Part shown: one piece after another, positions 4,810-5,981 of the stretch
How positions within the stretch are numbered: the first letter of the stretch is position 1
Layout: each line of letters opens with the position of its first letter
NCBI GenBank assembly: GCA_905216075.1
Contig: CAJMSO010000119.1
Location: forward strand, 1 to 5,981
DNA length: 5,981 bases
From: an uncultured bacterium
GTDB lineage: Bacteria > Actinomycetota > Coriobacteriia > Coriobacteriales > Coriobacteriaceae
Reading direction: 5' to 3'
The notes under the pieces: model-generated
Seen by the model: the letters and a program-made list of their open reading frames with translations, nothing else
Databases searched by the model: none
Told to the model about the DNA's origin: nothing
Translations under genes and position numbers: made by a program

Positions 4810-5721
4810 ATGTCTAACCATCAGCACACGCTTATCATCGACGGCACCTCGGGCATCAGCGGCGATATGACCGTCGCGGCCCTGCTCGACCTGGGCGCCA
4901 GCGAGGAGCACCTGCGCGAACAGCTCGCCACGCTGCCGATCGACGGCTTTACGATCGCCGTCACGCGCGCAAACAAGCATGGCATCGACGCCTGCGATTT
5001 CGACGTCCAGCTTGCAGAGGAGCTCGAGAACCATGATCACGATATGGCCTGGCTCTACGGTAACGAAACGGCTGCAGAGAACACGCACGAGCACCACCAT
5101 CATGACCATCACGAGCACGAACACGAGCACACGCACGAACATGACCATGAGGCCCACGGCCATGGCCACGAGGGTCACCATCACGCCCACCACCATCACC
5201 ACCGTTCTTTGGCGGATGTCACTGCCATCATCGATGGCTCACGGCTAAGCGATGGTGCCAAGCGTCGTGCCCTCGCCATTTTTTCCGTACTCGCTGCTGC
5301 CGAGGCCAAGGCTCACGGCAAAACGTCCGACACCGTCCTGTTTCACGAGGTGGGCGCCGTCGACTCCATCGTCGACGTCTGCTCTGTCGCTATCTGCCTC
5401 GACGACCTGGGTATTGAGGACATCGTGGTCGAGTCGCTCTCCGAGGGCCACGGCACCATTCGCTGCGCCCACGGCCTCATGCCCATTCCCGTCCCCGCTG
5501 TCGTCAACCTGTGCCAGGCGGGCAATATCGCCCTCACGCCTGCACCGGTCGCCGGCGAGCTCGTGACGCCCACGGGCGCCGCCATCGTCACCGCGCTGCG
5601 TACGTCCGAGCACCTGCCGGCCCGCTACCGCATCGAGGCCGTCGGCTACGGCGCCGGTAAGCGCCCCTACGAGGGCTGCTCCGGCACGCTCCGTTGCCTG
5701 CTCGTTCACGCGGACGCATAG
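4810..5721 (+). CDS. larC: LarC, nickel insertion protein, LarC1 half only, with His-rich tract
   Basis: This 303-residue cytoplasmic protein matches the N-terminal (LarC1) part of the nickel-pincer cofactor cyclometallase, which inserts Ni into the pyridinium bisthiocarboxylate precursor using CTP. Family motifs seen are IIDGTSGISGDMTVAALLDLG (9-29), LFHEVGAVDSIVDV (177-190), EGHGTIRCAHGLMPIPVPA (212-230), ELVTPTGAAI (250-259) and EAVGYGAGKR (276-285). Residues 93-131 (5086-5202) form a tract with 24 His, interspersed with Glu, Asp and Gly, probably a nickel store or Ni-handling segment. The protein stops just after the TLRCLLVHA segment. Full-length homologues (about 400 residues) continue there into the LarC2 domain, with motifs such as NIDDM-PE and MKKGRPG. 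No LarC2 motif follows in any frame up to 5981. The start has AAGGAG six bases upstream, and the operon position after larB supports the call. Confidence 0.92.
   Translation: MSNHQHTLIIDGTSGISGDMTVAALLDLGASEEHLREQLATLPIDGFTIAVTRANKHGIDACDFDVQLAEELENHDHDMAWLYGNETAAENTHEHHHHDHHEHEHEHTHEHDHEAHGHGHEGHHHAHHHHHRSLADVTAIIDGSRLSDGAKRRALAIFSVLAAAEAKAHGKTSDTVLFHEVGAVDSIVDVCSVAICLDDLGIEDIVVESLSEGHGTIRCAHGLMPIPVPAVVNLCQAGNIALTPAPVAGELVTPTGAAIVTALRTSEHLPARYRIEAVGYGAGKRPYEGCSGTLRCLLVHADA
5086..5202 (+). repeat. Low-complexity CAC/CAT codon tract encoding the LarC His-rich segment
   Basis: This tract within larC is built mostly from CAC and CAT codons mixed with GAG, GAA, GAC, GAT and GGC. It encodes 24 histidines in 39 codons. 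CAC and CAT are both used throughout, so it is not a pure triplet repeat and would be less prone to slippage than one. Length variation between strains is still plausible. Confidence 0.85.
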
Positions 5722-5723
5722 CC

Positions 5724-5981
5724 ATGGATGCCCGCAAAGAAAAAAGCCGCGCTGCCATCGTTACGGCGTTTTCCGAACTCCTTCGCGAGGAGGACTACGG
5801 CAAGATTACCGTCGGCGACATCATCGCTCGTGCCCACGTAGGTCGGGCCACGTTCTACGGGCTCTTCAAGAGCAAAGATGACCTGCTCGCTGAGCTCGTG
5901 CGCGATATCTGCACCCATGCCCTCGACGATGACGGTACGCCCCTCGATGACCCACTCGTACAGGTCGAGCATATCCTCAAC
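5724..5981 (+). CDS. TetR/AcrR-family transcriptional regulator (partial, N-terminal part)
   Basis: An open frame starts at ATG 5724 and runs without a stop to the window end (86 codons, 3' end missing). The N-terminal 50 residues are a typical TetR DNA-binding domain: helix 1 SRAAIVTAFSELLREEDY (about 8-25), then KITVGDIIARAHVGRATFYGLF with the helix-turn-helix (about 27-48) and the hallmark TFYxxFxSKDDLL (43-55). The ligand-binding domain begins after about residue 58 and is cut off. Only two bases separate the larC stop from this start, and there is no clear Shine-Dalgarno, so translation probably depends on coupling to larC. An ATG at 5728 is out of frame. The effector is unknown. Its place in the lar operon suggests regulation of that operon or of a linked target, which is inference. 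Confidence 0.85.
   Translation, partial: MDARKEKSRAAIVTAFSELLREEDYGKITVGDIIARAHVGRATFYGLFKSKDDLLAELVRDICTHALDDDGTPLDDPLVQVEHILN

Noticed and set aside
4065..4811. Minus-strand open frame of 248 codons opposite larB
   Set aside because: It lies antisense to a complete LarB with conserved motifs and has a composition typical of a shadow frame.
5086..5202. CRISPR-like or tandem-repeat array
   Set aside because: The periodicity is only that of His codons inside larC. There are no repeat-spacer units, and the frame is open through the region.
5706..5972. Minus-strand open frame of 88 codons at the right edge
   Set aside because: The plus strand encodes a clear TetR helix-turn-helix domain over the same bases, so this is its shadow.

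Overview
The window looks like chromosomal DNA of a GC-rich anaerobic actinobacterium, most likely a Coriobacteriia gut commensal such as Collinsella. This is inferred from the gene content (tandem FeoA proteins, an HPr-like carrier, LarB and LarC), the GC-rich codons with AT-rich intergenic stretches, and the style of the intergenic repeats. No rRNA or database match backs the assignment. I see no phage, insertion sequence, CRISPR array, tRNA or rRNA.

Left half, minus strand. Reading from right to left, there is a full-length bacterial aspartyl-tRNA synthetase (aspS, 1223-3010) with a leader hairpin and a strong intrinsic terminator. A roughly 350-base AT-richer intergenic region follows, framed by a long imperfect inverted repeat. 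Next is a small HPr-like phosphocarrier (572-820) with aspartate at the Ser46 position, then a free-standing perfect palindrome and an intrinsic terminator. The last element is an iron-uptake operon start: one complete feoA (96-338) and the first codons of a second feoA (1-55) that runs off the left edge. The feoA promoter region holds a 14-bp perfect inverted repeat around a TTAG/CTAA dyad that could be an iron-responsive operator.

Right half, plus strand. Divergent from aspS is a SerB-type phosphoserine phosphatase (3267-3902). After it comes a short gap with a good promoter candidate overlapped by an 11-bp inverted repeat. This leads into a tightly packed set: larB (4017-4799), larC (4810-5721) and the start of a TetR-family regulator (5724 to the window end).

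How the genes relate. LarB starts synthesis of the nickel-pincer nucleotide (NPN) cofactor of lactate racemase-type enzymes by carboxylating nicotinic acid adenine dinucleotide. LarC inserts nickel at the last step. The LarC here carries a 24-histidine tract but ends where the LarC1 (N-terminal) half ends in full-length homologues, and no LarC2 half follows in any frame. The TetR gene is probably cotranscribed with larBC and is the obvious candidate for binding the operator-like repeat in front of larB, though this is inference. The sulfur-inserting LarE and any LarA-type apoenzyme are not in the window.

No clearly new system stands out. The most interesting points are the LarC1-only gene with a linked TetR and operator-like repeat, the HPr with a natural Asp46, and the inverted-repeat-bounded intergenic element upstream of the HPr gene.
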